This document shows positions 54,406 through 61,616 of a stretch of 64,000 nucleotides of DNA, piece after piece. Numbering within the stretch: the first letter of the stretch is position 1; the number at the start of each line of letters is the position of its first letter. Position numbers and translations under genes: made by a program. The notes beneath the pieces are model-generated. The model did no database searches and was not told where the DNA came from. It saw nothing but the letters and a program-made list of their open reading frames with translations. Where the stretch lies: assembly GCF_025979885.1 (NCBI RefSeq), contig NZ_CP110139.1, positions 3,301,501 to 3,365,500 of the forward strand. Reading direction: 5' to 3'. This DNA comes from Hymenobacter sp. YIM 151500-1. Lineage in GTDB: Bacteria > Bacteroidota > Bacteroidia > Cytophagales > Hymenobacteraceae.

Positions 54406-54749
54406 CCTCACCCCCCGGCCCCCTCTCCCGCGGAGAGGGGGAGCCTGACGATTGATGTTCTGCGCCGCCCTGTCGGCTACCGCCTCCAGCACGGCTACCA
54501 CCGAAGACGGCAACGAATAGCACAGCCGCGTAGCGGCTAAAGGATTGTAGCCAGATTAATACAGATAAGTTCAGCGCCGCGTAGCGGGGCGTTTTACTAC
54601 ATGCTGTTTCTACAACCCTTTAGCCGCTACGCGGCCACTGTGCTGCTACAGCTTGGTAGCAGTTCTGGAGGCGGTAGCCGAAAGGGCTGCGCAGAACGTC
54701 TTGACGTCAGGCTCCCCCTCTCCACGGGAGAGGGGGCCGGGGGGTGAGG
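54406..54749. repeat. 344-bp multi-layered near-palindrome (family C core, nested)
   Basis: The outermost 45-bp arms (54406-54450 and 54705-54749) match at 44 of 45 positions. Inside, 54458-54500 pairs imperfectly with 54655-54698. Inside again, 54519-54549 pairs with 54611-54644 (both with CCGCGTAGCGGCTAAAGG-type wording), around a core with AGCGCCGCGTAGCGGGGCGTT. It begins 3 bp after the chrA stop and ends 9 bp before the rmlA stop. No coding potential. Confidence 0.88.
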
Positions 54750-54758
54750 CAAATCGTC

Positions 54759-55637
54759 CTACACTTCCCGCAGCGGGTGCTCGGGCAGGTGCAGCAGGTA
54801 GTCGCCGTAGCCGCTCTTGCGCAGGGGCTCGGCAATGGCGCGTAGCTGGTCGGCGTTGATGAAGCCCTGGCGGAAAGCCACCTCCTCGATGGAGCCTACT
54901 TTCAGGCCCTGGCGCTGTTCCAGCACGCGCACAAACTCGCCGGCTTGCATCAGGCTCTCGAAGGTGCCCGTGTCGAGCCAGGCGGTGCCGCGGCCCAGGA
55001 TACCTACTTTCAGCTTGCCCCGGCGCAGGTACTCCTGGTTGACGTCGGTGATTTCGTACTCGCCGCGGGCCGAGGGCTGGAGGTTGCGGGCAATTTCTAC
55101 CACGTCGTTGTCGTAGAAGTACAGGCCCGGCACGGCGTAGTTGCTTTTCGGCTGCTTGGGCTTCTCCTCGATGCTGAGGGCGCGGTTGTTCTGGTCAAAC
55201 TCCACTACCCCGTACCGCTCCGGGTCGTGCACGTGGTAGGCGTACACCACGCCGCCGTCGGGGTCGTTGTTCGACTTGAGTAGCTCCTCCATGCCTTCGC
55301 CGTGGAAGATGTTGTCACCCAGCACCAAGGCCACTTTGTCCTGGCCGATAAAATCGGCACCCAGCACAAAGGCCTGGGCCAAACCATTGGGCACTTCCTG
55401 CACCACGTACTCAAAGCGGCAGCCCAGGCTCTGCCCGTCGCCGAGCAGCTTTTTGAAGTGCGCTTGGTCGTGGGGCGTGGTGATGATGAGGATTTCCCGG
55501 ATGCCGGCCATCATCAGAATGGACAGCGGGTAGTAAATCATCGGCTTGTCGTACACGGGCATGAGCTGCTTGCTCACGGCCAGGGTCAGGGGGTGCAAGC
55601 GGGTGCCGGAGCCGCCGGCCAGGATGATGCCTTTCAT
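54759..55637 (-). CDS. rfbA: glucose-1-phosphate thymidylyltransferase
   Basis: A 292-residue RmlA-type nucleotidyltransferase making dTDP-glucose from glucose-1-phosphate and dTTP. The N-terminal nucleotide-binding motif is [13 protein letters not shown]. The catalytic/metal Asp stretch [10 protein letters not shown] and the sugar-binding [13 protein letters not shown] and GTAWLDTGT segments are all present. The length is standard. The ATG at 55637 is used since the family N-terminus is MKGIILAGG; the open frame upstream adds 16 residues of repeat-derived sequence. It is the terminal gene of the leftward nucleotide-sugar cluster and works with rfbB at 57198 on the dTDP-sugar route. Confidence 0.97.
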   Translation of the reverse strand: MKGIILAGGSGTRLHPLTLAVSKQLMPVYDKPMIYYPLSILMMAGIREILIITTPHDQAHFKKLLGDGQSLGCRFEYVVQEVPNGLAQAFVLGADFIGQDKVALVLGDNIFHGEGMEELLKSNNDPDGGVVYAYHVHDPERYGVVEFDQNNRALSIEEKPKQPKSNYAVPGLYFYDNDVVEIARNLQPSARGEYEITDVNQEYLRRGKLKVGILGRGTAWLDTGTFESLMQAGEFVRVLEQRQGLKVGSIEEVAFRQGFINADQLRAIAEPLRKSGYGDYLLHLPEHPLREV

Positions 55638-55640
55638 GGG

Positions 55641-55671
55641 TAGTAGTTGGTATTGGGTAGTAGGTAGTTGG
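55641..55671. repeat. short tandem/inverted repeat, left flank of the four-helix-bundle gene
   Basis: A degenerate TAGTAGTTGG/GGGTAGTAGG run. Its reverse complement wording (CCAACTACCTACTACC) reappears at 56066-56090 on the other side of the 55692-56042 gene. Confidence 0.6.
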
Positions 55672-55691
55672 ACAGGTATTGTCAAAAGCCG

Positions 55692-56042
55692 CTACCGTAA
55701 GGTTTTAATGAAGGTGTGAATCATCTTCTGAATTGAAGTAGCTCGCTCTAGTACGGCTGCTCGCAGAGTGGCAGTTCCTAATTCAAGTCGTTCACAAATC
55801 ACAGACTGCGTAATAATTTCCGAGCATGAACCACTGGCAAAACCAAGAAACTGCACGAACTCGCCGTTTGTCATTCTTCCAGCACCTTCGCCAATATTTG
55901 AGCCGACTGACACTGCTGCCCGGTTCATCTGGCTTACCAGGTTGAACTTCTCTTCAGCTGGCAAAGTACGGGTGAACTGGTATACTTCGACCGCCAGTTC
56001 AATAGCATCTTGCCATACTCGTAGCTTCCGATAATCGTGCAT
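55692..56042 (-). CDS. four-helix-bundle protein (S23/IVP family)
   Basis: A 116-residue helical protein with the family start YRKLRVWQDAIELAVEVYQF and the conserved QMNRAAVSVGSNIGEGAGR, then FLGFASGSCSEI. These proteins are named after 23S rRNA intervening-sequence proteins but are common at other loci and their function is not established. It sits inside the nucleotide-sugar cluster, in the same direction, and is flanked on both sides by related short inverted repeats, suggesting that it may have moved in as a small cassette. No reverse transcriptase is nearby, so a diversity-generating retroelement accessory (Avd) role is not supported. Confidence 0.88.
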   Translation of the reverse strand: MHDYRKLRVWQDAIELAVEVYQFTRTLPAEEKFNLVSQMNRAAVSVGSNIGEGAGRMTNGEFVQFLGFASGSCSEIITQSVICERLELGTATLRAAVLERATSIQKMIHTFIKTLR

Positions 56043-56065
56043 TCGTTTTACAACAAGACTTTTAT

Positions 56066-56090
56066 CCTACTACCAACTACCTAATTCCTA
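56066..56090. repeat. short repeat, right flank of the four-helix-bundle gene
   Basis: CCTACTACCAACTACCTAAT... runs into the stop codon of the epimerase gene (stop at 56081-56083) and is the inverted counterpart of 55641-55671. Confidence 0.55.
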
Positions 56091-57088
56091 ATATCAATAA
56101 ACTCCTGGTTGGCCTTAAACCACGCCAGCGTCTTCTGCAATCCTTCCCGGATGCGGATTTGCGGGTTGTAGCCGAGCAGGGTTTGGGCCTTGCTGATGTC
56201 GGCCAGGGAGTCGCGGATGTCGCCGGGGCGGTCGGGGCCGTATTCGGGGGTGATGTCGGCGCCGGCTTCTTCCTTCAGGATATTGAACAGGTCGTTGAGC
56301 GAGGTGCGGTCGGCTACAGCAATGTTGTACACCTGATTCACGGCCGCGGGGTTTTGCACCAGCGCCGCCCGGATGTTGGCCTGCACGCAGTTCTCCACGA
56401 AGGTGAAGTCGCGGGTCTGGCCGCCGTCGCCGTTCATGCGCGGGGGCCGGCCACTCAGCACAGCGTCAATAAACAGCGGAATTACCGCCGCATAGGCCCC
56501 GTTCGGGTCCTGGCGCGGCCCGAAGATGTTGAAGTAGCGCAGCCCGATGATTTCCATGCCGTAGGTCTTGCCAAACACATCAGCATACAACTCGTTGGCG
56601 TACTTCGTGACGGCGTACGGCGACAGAGGCTTGCCGATGCGGTCCTCCACTTTGGGCAGGGCCTTATGGTCGCCGTATGTGGACGACGAAGCCGCGTACA
56701 CGAACCGCTTCGCCCCGGCTTCCTTAGCGCCCACCAGCATGTTCACGAAGCCGCCCACATTCACGTCGTTGCTCGTGATGGGGTCGTTGATGGAGCGGGG
56801 CACGGAGCCCAGCGCCGCCTGGTGCAGCACAATGTCGATGCCCCGGCAAGCATCCACGCAGGTCTGCCGGTCCCGGATGTCGCCCTCGATTACGCGCAGG
56901 GCCGGGTGGCCTTCAAACAAGGCCACGTTCTTGCGGAAGCCGTTGGAGTAATTATCCAGCACGCGCACTTCCTTGGCGCCGTACTTGAGCAGGTATTCCA
57001 CCAGGTTCGACCCGATAAAGCCGGCCCCACCCGTCACCAGGAAGGCCAGATTATCGAGCGGCTGGTCGTGAAAAGGTTGTTCGTACAT
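56081..57088 (-). CDS. UDP-sugar 4-epimerase, WbpP/TviC-like SDR
   Basis: A 335-residue extended SDR. The NAD-binding motif GGAGFIGSN is near residue 20, the catalytic Ser/Tyr region AASSSTYGD is followed by YAVTKYANELY (YxxxK), and the substrate segment ALGSVPRSINDPI is typical of WbpP and TviC, which epimerise UDP-GlcNAc or UDP-GlcNAcA at C4. Together with the WbpA/TviB-like dehydrogenase at 59480 it could make UDP-GalNAcA. Substrate assignment rests on motif resemblance. It lies between the four-helix-bundle gene and rfbB with repeat elements in both gaps. Confidence 0.9.
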   Translation of the reverse strand: MYEQPFHDQPLDNLAFLVTGGAGFIGSNLVEYLLKYGAKEVRVLDNYSNGFRKNVALFEGHPALRVIEGDIRDRQTCVDACRGIDIVLHQAALGSVPRSINDPITSNDVNVGGFVNMLVGAKEAGAKRFVYAASSSTYGDHKALPKVEDRIGKPLSPYAVTKYANELYADVFGKTYGMEIIGLRYFNIFGPRQDPNGAYAAVIPLFIDAVLSGRPPRMNGDGGQTRDFTFVENCVQANIRAALVQNPAAVNQVYNIAVADRTSLNDLFNILKEEAGADITPEYGPDRPGDIRDSLADISKAQTLLGYNPQIRIREGLQKTLAWFKANQEFIDIRN

Positions 57089-57097
57089 GAACTAGAT

Positions 57098-57201
57098 GTA
57101 ACGCGAAGTTTTACTTCGCGAAGCGTTGAACGATGTCGTTGCCGAAGCATGAAAATTGCCCCTAGCGCGGACGCGAGTCGCGAAGTAAAACTTCGCGTTA
57201 C
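57098..57201. repeat. REPIN-like inverted repeat, family A copy 2
   Basis: Exact 23-bp arms (57098-57120 and 57179-57201), each a hairpin CGCGAAGT-loop-ACTTCGCG. The right arm contains the TAA stop codon of rfbB (57198-57200). It shares the core and an inner GCGTCCGCGC patch with the element at 3141-3231. Confidence 0.88.
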
Positions 57202-58250
57202 CGATTGTACTGCTGCTGGTAATACTGCTGGTAGGCGCCGCTGGTCACGTGGTCGAGCCACTCTTGGTTTTCCAGGTACCAGTCCACGGTCTGGCTCAGG
57301 CCTTGCTCGAAGGTGACGGACGGCTTCCAGCCCAGCTCGTTCATGATTTTGCTGGAGTCGATGGCGTAGCGCAGGTCGTGGCCGGCGCGGTCCGTCACGA
57401 AGGTGATGAGCTGGCGCGAGGTGCCCTGGGGCTTACCGGTTTTCTCGTCCAGCACGTCGCAGAGCAGGTGGATGAGGTCGATGTTCTTCCACTCGTTCAC
57501 CCCGCCGATGTTGTAGGTCTCGCCCACTTTGCCCTTGTGGAACACGGCATCAATAGCCGTGGCGTGGTCTTTCACGAACAGCCAGTCGCGCACGTTTTCG
57601 CCTTTGCCGTACACGGGCACCGGCTGCCCGGTGCGGATGCGGTGAATGGCCAGCGGAATCAGCTTCTCGGGGAAATGGTTGGGGCCGTAGTTGTTGGAGC
57701 AGTTGCTCAGCTTGACGGGCATGTGGTAGGTGTGGTGCCAAGCCCGCACAAAGTGGTCGGAAGCCGCCTTGGAGGCCGAGTAGGGCGAGCGGGGGTCGTA
57801 CGATGTGTCTTCGGTGAACATTTCCGGACCCATTTCCAAGGAGCCGTACACCTCGTCGGTGCTCACGTGGTAGAACACTTTGCCCTCGTAGCCCAGGGGC
57901 TTCCACAGGTTTTTGGCAGCGTTCAGCAGGTGCACCGTGCCCAGCACGTTGGTTTTCACGAAGGCCAGCGGGTCGGTAATGGAGCGGTCCACGTGGCTTT
58001 CGGCGGCCAGGTGAATCACGGCGTCGGGCTCCTCGCGGGCAAACAGCTCGTCCACGAAGGCTTGATCGGTGATGTCGCCCTTCACCAGGCGGTAGTTGGG
58101 ACGGTCCTCAATGTCGCGCAGGTTTTCGAGGTTGCCGGCGTAGGTCAGCGCGTCCAGGTTCAGAATCTGATACTCCGGATACTTGGTCACGAACAGGCGC
58201 ACCACGTGCGACCCAATGAAGCCGGCTCCGCCGGTGATGATGATTTTCAT
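57198..58250 (-). CDS. rfbB: dTDP-glucose 4,6-dehydratase
   Basis: A 350-residue RmlB converting dTDP-glucose to dTDP-4-keto-6-deoxyglucose. It has the NAD motif GGAGFIGSHVV (about 7-17), the TDEVYG active-site segment, YSASKAASDHFVRAW (catalytic Tyr/Lys) and NCSNNYGPNHFPEK, all standard for RmlB. It is the partner of rfbA at 54759; rmlC and rmlD are not in the window, so the final 6-deoxysugar may not be rhamnose or the genes lie elsewhere. The stop codon lies inside a REPIN-like arm, so the last residues (QQQYNR) border the repeat. Confidence 0.97.
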   Translation of the reverse strand: MKIIITGGAGFIGSHVVRLFVTKYPEYQILNLDALTYAGNLENLRDIEDRPNYRLVKGDITDQAFVDELFAREEPDAVIHLAAESHVDRSITDPLAFVKTNVLGTVHLLNAAKNLWKPLGYEGKVFYHVSTDEVYGSLEMGPEMFTEDTSYDPRSPYSASKAASDHFVRAWHHTYHMPVKLSNCSNNYGPNHFPEKLIPLAIHRIRTGQPVPVYGKGENVRDWLFVKDHATAIDAVFHKGKVGETYNIGGVNEWKNIDLIHLLCDVLDEKTGKPQGTSRQLITFVTDRAGHDLRYAIDSSKIMNELGWKPSVTFEQGLSQTVDWYLENQEWLDHVTSGAYQQYYQQQYNR

Positions 58251-58260
58251 TTTTTAGAAT

Positions 58261-58360
58261 GAATGAATGAGTGGATGAGCGAATGAGTGAGTGAGTAGAT
58301 GAGGGCAGCCAGTCATGCATGAAGCCATTCACTCATCCACTCATTTACTCATTCACTCAC
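58261..58360. repeat. heptamer-type inverted repeat, galE-rfbB junction (family I copy 1)
   Basis: About 43 bp of GAATGAGT-like words (58261-58303) face an inverted run (58326-58360) of ATTCACTCATCC words. The right arm reaches into galE: it encodes the last three galE residues (V-S-E) and the stop codon. Confidence 0.8.
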
Positions 58361-59377
58361 TAAACTTTGCTGCCACTTCCAGGCACTAGCCAGAGCTTCT
58401 TCCAGTGAAGTGGTGGTGCGAAAGCCCAATACTTCGGTGGCTTTGGTTACGTCGGCGTAGATGGCGGGCACGTCGCCGGTGCGAGGCGGGCCGATGACGT
58501 AGTTGAGCTTCTGGCCCGTGGCCTGCTCAAAGGCGTGCACCACTTCCAGCACCGAGTTGCCGCGGCCGGTGCCTACATTGAACACCTCCACGGCTTCGCC
58601 GCGGACGTCGAGCAGGCGCTGTACGGCCACCACGTGGGCCTTGGCCAGGTCCACCACGTGCACGTAGTCGCGGATGTTGGTGCCGTCCGGGGTGTCGTAG
58701 GTGTCGCCGTTGATGGTCAGCTTCTCCCGAATGCCAGCGGCCGTCTGCGTCACGTACGGAATCAGATTTTGGGGCACGCCCAGCGGCAGCTCCCCGATTT
58801 TGGCGGAGGCATGAGCCCCAATCGGGTTGAAGTAGCGGAGCAGAATAGCCCGCACGGTGCTTTCCGGGGCCTTCACCACGTCGGTGATAATGTCTTCGCA
58901 GATTTTCTTGGTGTTGCCGTAGGGCGACGTAGCCGGCTTGGTGGGCGTCTGCTCCGTCACGGGCAGCTGGTCCGGAATGCCGTACACGGTGCACGACGAC
59001 GAAAACACCAGGTGGGGCACGCCAAACTCCTGCATCACCGTGAGCAGGGCCAGCAAAGAGCCCAGGTTGTTGCGGTAGTACTTCAGCGGCTGCTGCACCG
59101 ACTCGCCCACGGCCTTGGACGCCGCAAAGTGAATGACGCCGCGCAGGCTGCCTTCTTCGGCAAACACGGCCCGCAGCGCCTCCACGTCGCCGCAGTCGAT
59201 GCGGTGGCAGGGCACGCGCACCCCCAGAATTTCCTCAATGCCGCGGACGGCCTGCTCCTGGGAGTTGCTAAAGTCGTCGACGATAACCGGCTGAAAACCA
59301 GCCTCATACAGCTCCACCACTGCGTGCGAACCAATATAGCCCGCCCCACCCGTCACTAGTATTTTCGTGCGCTCCAT
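58349..59377 (-). CDS. galE: UDP-glucose 4-epimerase
   Basis: A 342-residue GalE interconverting UDP-galactose and UDP-glucose. It has the NAD motif GGAGYIGSH (about 10-18), the SSSCTVYG active-site segment, the YGNTKKICED Tyr-Lys pair, and RYFNPIGAHASAKIGE as in other GalE proteins. It gives the UDP-galactose link between this polysaccharide cluster and the galK/galT locus about 40 kb away. The C-terminal residues come from a short tandem repeat, and another copy of that repeat is just upstream of its start. Confidence 0.96.
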   Translation of the reverse strand: MERTKILVTGGAGYIGSHAVVELYEAGFQPVIVDDFSNSQEQAVRGIEEILGVRVPCHRIDCGDVEALRAVFAEEGSLRGVIHFAASKAVGESVQQPLKYYRNNLGSLLALLTVMQEFGVPHLVFSSSCTVYGIPDQLPVTEQTPTKPATSPYGNTKKICEDIITDVVKAPESTVRAILLRYFNPIGAHASAKIGELPLGVPQNLIPYVTQTAAGIREKLTINGDTYDTPDGTNIRDYVHVVDLAKAHVVAVQRLLDVRGEAVEVFNVGTGRGNSVLEVVHAFEQATGQKLNYVIGPPRTGDVPAIYADVTKATEVLGFRTTTSLEEALASAWKWQQSLVSE

Positions 59378-59381
59378 ATGC

Positions 59382-59477
59382 TAAATGAGTGAATGAGTGG
59401 ATGAATAAATGAGTGAGTGGCAGCTATACCGTTGAACGGCATTCGCTCATTCACTCATTTACTCATTCGCTCATTTA
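59382..59477. repeat. heptamer-type inverted repeat upstream of galE (family I copy 2)
   Basis: The arms 59382-59419 and 59440-59477 are inverted runs of AATGAGTG-type words with a 20-bp spacer, from 4 bp before the galE start to 2 bp before the next stop codon. Same wording as 58261-58360. Confidence 0.82.
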
Positions 59478-59479
59478 AG

Positions 59480-60775
59480 TTACAGGCTCCAGTAAGCCAG
59501 GTCTTTAATCTTGTTGCGGAACAGGCCTTTGATGTCGACCAGTACGGCGGGTTGCTTGGTGATGGACTTGAAGTAGTCCTCGGTCAGCTCGGCGTAGGGC
59601 TGGTGGCTTACTGCTACCACCACGGCGTCGTAGTCGTTGCGTACTTCGCTTTCGGGGGTGAGGCGGAAGCCGTACTCGTGGTGCAGCTCGTCGGAGTCGG
59701 CGTGGGGGTCGATGATGTCCACGTTCACCGAGAAGTTTTTCAGCTCGTTGATGACGTCGGCTACTTTGGAATTGCGGATGTCTTCCACGTTTTCCTTGAA
59801 GGTGGCGCCCATCACCAGCACCCGACTTTTGGCCACGTCCTTGCCCTGCTTGATCATGGTCTGCACCGTTTTGCGGGCGATGTAGGCGCCCATGTTGTCG
59901 TTGGTGGTGCGGCCGCTCAGAATCACCTTGGCGTCGTAGCCCAGCTCCTTGGCTTTGTAGGTGAGGTAGTAGGGGTCAACGCCGATGCAGTGCCCACCCA
60001 CCAGGCCGGGCGAAAACTTGAGGAAGTTCCACTTGGTGCCGGCAGCTTCCAGTACCTCGTAGGTGTTGATGTGCATGCGGTCAAAAATCATCGACAGCTC
60101 GTTCATCAGGGCAATGTTGACGTCGCGCTGGGTGTTTTCGATGATTTTGGCGGCCTCAGCTACTTTGATGGAGCTGGCCCGGTGCACCCCGGCTTTCACC
60201 ACCAGCTCGTAGGTGCGGGCAATAACGTCCAGCGACTCGTCGTCGCAGCCGGCTACCACCTTCACGATGGAGCTGAGCGTGTGCTCTTTGTCGCCGGGGT
60301 TGATGCGCTCGGGCGAGTAGCCCACTTTGAAATCCTGGGGAAACTTCAGGCCCGACTCACGCTCCAGAATCGGAATGCAGTCTTCCTCGGTGCAGCCGGG
60401 GTACACGGTGCTCTCAAACACCACGTAGTCGCCCCGCTTCAGCACCTTGCCTACCGAGGTGGAAGCGCCGATGAGGGGCTTCAGGTCGGGCATGGCGTGC
60501 TCGTCGATGGGCGTGGGCACGGCCACGATGTAGAACCGGGCTTCGCGCAGCACGTCCAGCGAGTGGGTAAACTCAATGTCGCAGCCCTCAAAGTCCTGGG
60601 CATCTAGTTCGCCGCTGGGGTCGATGTGGTTGCGCATCATCTCCACCCGCTTGGCGTTGATGTCGAAGCCAATAACGCGTAGCTTGCGCGCAAACTCGAG
60701 GGCAATGGGCAGGCCCACGTAGCCGAGGCCGATGACGGCCAGCTTGGCCTGTTTCTGGAGAAGTTGCTCGTACAC
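59480..60775 (-). CDS. UDP-N-acetyl-sugar 6-dehydrogenase, WbpA/TviB-like
   Basis: A 431-residue nucleotide-sugar dehydrogenase doing two NAD-dependent oxidations of a UDP-HexNAc to the uronate. N-terminal Rossmann motif GLGYVGLPIALEFAR (about 16-30), the catalytic Cys segment GGHCIGVDPYYLTYKAKE, and the C-terminal UDP-binding part (VLVMGATFKENVEDIRNS). Overall closest in pattern to the TviB/WbpA/WbpO branch rather than UDP-glucose dehydrogenase. It would supply UDP-GlcNAcA or UDP-GalNAcA to the neighbouring epimerase and to the WbpD-like acetyltransferase pathway. Confidence 0.93.
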   Translation of the reverse strand: MYEQLLQKQAKLAVIGLGYVGLPIALEFARKLRVIGFDINAKRVEMMRNHIDPSGELDAQDFEGCDIEFTHSLDVLREARFYIVAVPTPIDEHAMPDLKPLIGASTSVGKVLKRGDYVVFESTVYPGCTEEDCIPILERESGLKFPQDFKVGYSPERINPGDKEHTLSSIVKVVAGCDDESLDVIARTYELVVKAGVHRASSIKVAEAAKIIENTQRDVNIALMNELSMIFDRMHINTYEVLEAAGTKWNFLKFSPGLVGGHCIGVDPYYLTYKAKELGYDAKVILSGRTTNDNMGAYIARKTVQTMIKQGKDVAKSRVLVMGATFKENVEDIRNSKVADVINELKNFSVNVDIIDPHADSDELHHEYGFRLTPESEVRNDYDAVVVAVSHQPYAELTEDYFKSITKQPAVLVDIKGLFRNKIKDLAYWSL

Positions 60776-60780
60776 GATTG

Positions 60781-60825
60781 GGGACTTAGGGTCTTAGGGA
60801 CTTGGGGTCTTGGATTCTGGAAGCC
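60781..60825. repeat. short tandem repeat at the dehydrogenase/acetyltransferase junction
   Basis: About three imperfect copies of GACTTAGGGTCTTG in a row just upstream of the dehydrogenase start. No inverted partner was found, unlike the other junction repeats of this cluster. Confidence 0.6.
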
Positions 60826-60835
60826 AGATAGCCGC

Positions 60836-61426
60836 TTAGCCGGGGCTGATACGGGAAACCCGGCCATCGGTTAACTGATAGATGTGGTGGCTTTCGGGGC
60901 AGGTGGCGCGGCCCTGGCCGTCGAAGTGGAGGCGGTGGCCGTGGACGCTCATCCAGCCGCGCTGCCGGGCGGGGTTTCCGTGCACGAGGCCGTAGGCGGG
61001 CACGCTCCGGGTGAGCACCGCGCCGGCACCCACAAAGGCAAACTCGCCGAGCCGTACCCCGCACACGATGGTAGCATTGGCTCCGATGCTGACGCCGCGC
61101 TCCAGCACCGTAGGGCGGTACTCGTGGCGGCGCGACACGGCGGCCCGCGGATTCAGCACGTTGGTAAACACTACTGAGGGCCCGATGAACACGTCGTCGT
61201 GGCACTCCACGCCGGCGTACAGGCTCACGTTGTTCTGCACCTTCACGTTGCGGCCCAGCCGTACGCCGTCGGCCACAAACACGTTCTGGCCCAGCGTGCA
61301 GTTTTCGCCCAGCTCGGCCCCGGCCGACACGTGCGTGAAGTGCCAGATGCGGCAGCCAGCCCCAACACGGCACCCCTCGTCGAGGACGGCGGTGGGATGC
61401 GCATAGTAAGCCAGCGGTTCAGACAT
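60836..61426 (-). CDS. WbpD-like N-acetyltransferase (left-handed beta-helix)
   Basis: A 196-residue hexapeptide-repeat acetyltransferase. Repeated LbH turns run through about 10-150 (GCRVGAGCRIWHF, LGQNVFVADGVRLGRNVKVQNNV, GANATIVCGVRLGEFAFVGAGAV). The loop VVFTNVLNPRAAVSRRHEY and the C-terminal WMSVHG ... CPESHHIYQL block match WbpD, which acetylates UDP-GlcNAc(3NH2)A in the UDP-ManNAc(3NAc)A pathway. The matching WbpB oxidase and WbpE aminotransferase genes are not in the window. The ATG at 61426 is chosen because WbpD proteins start this close to the helix. First gene of the leftward cluster as seen here. Confidence 0.88.
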   Translation of the reverse strand: MSEPLAYYAHPTAVLDEGCRVGAGCRIWHFTHVSAGAELGENCTLGQNVFVADGVRLGRNVKVQNNVSLYAGVECHDDVFIGPSVVFTNVLNPRAAVSRRHEYRPTVLERGVSIGANATIVCGVRLGEFAFVGAGAVLTRSVPAYGLVHGNPARQRGWMSVHGHRLHFDGQGRATCPESHHIYQLTDGRVSRISPG

Positions 61427-61616
61427 GCCGAAGGGGGAGATGGGCAGAATTTCAGCCCGCAAAGGTAACAGATTTGCCTGTCTGGCTGGGCAGAAATGTT
61501 GAAAGAATGCAAGTTACCTTTCGGTGAAGCGGTTGCCCGCCGCGGGCTGCTTTCCCCGTTTCTGCCACCGGCCTCCTCTCCTACCCAAACCGGTACCCAA
61601 CGGAAAGCCAGTGGGT

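Noticed and set aside
54406..54749. CRISPR array or integron-like array
   Set aside because: The repeats are inverted and nested, not regularly spaced direct repeats, and no cas or integrase gene is present.
55692..56042. Diversity-generating retroelement accessory (Avd) interpretation of the four-helix-bundle gene
   Set aside because: No reverse transcriptase, template repeat or variable repeat is nearby; the sequence matches generic S23/IVP proteins.
59417..60607. 396-codon plus-strand open frame opposite the UDP-sugar dehydrogenase
   Set aside because: Antisense shadow; the minus strand encodes a conserved enzyme.
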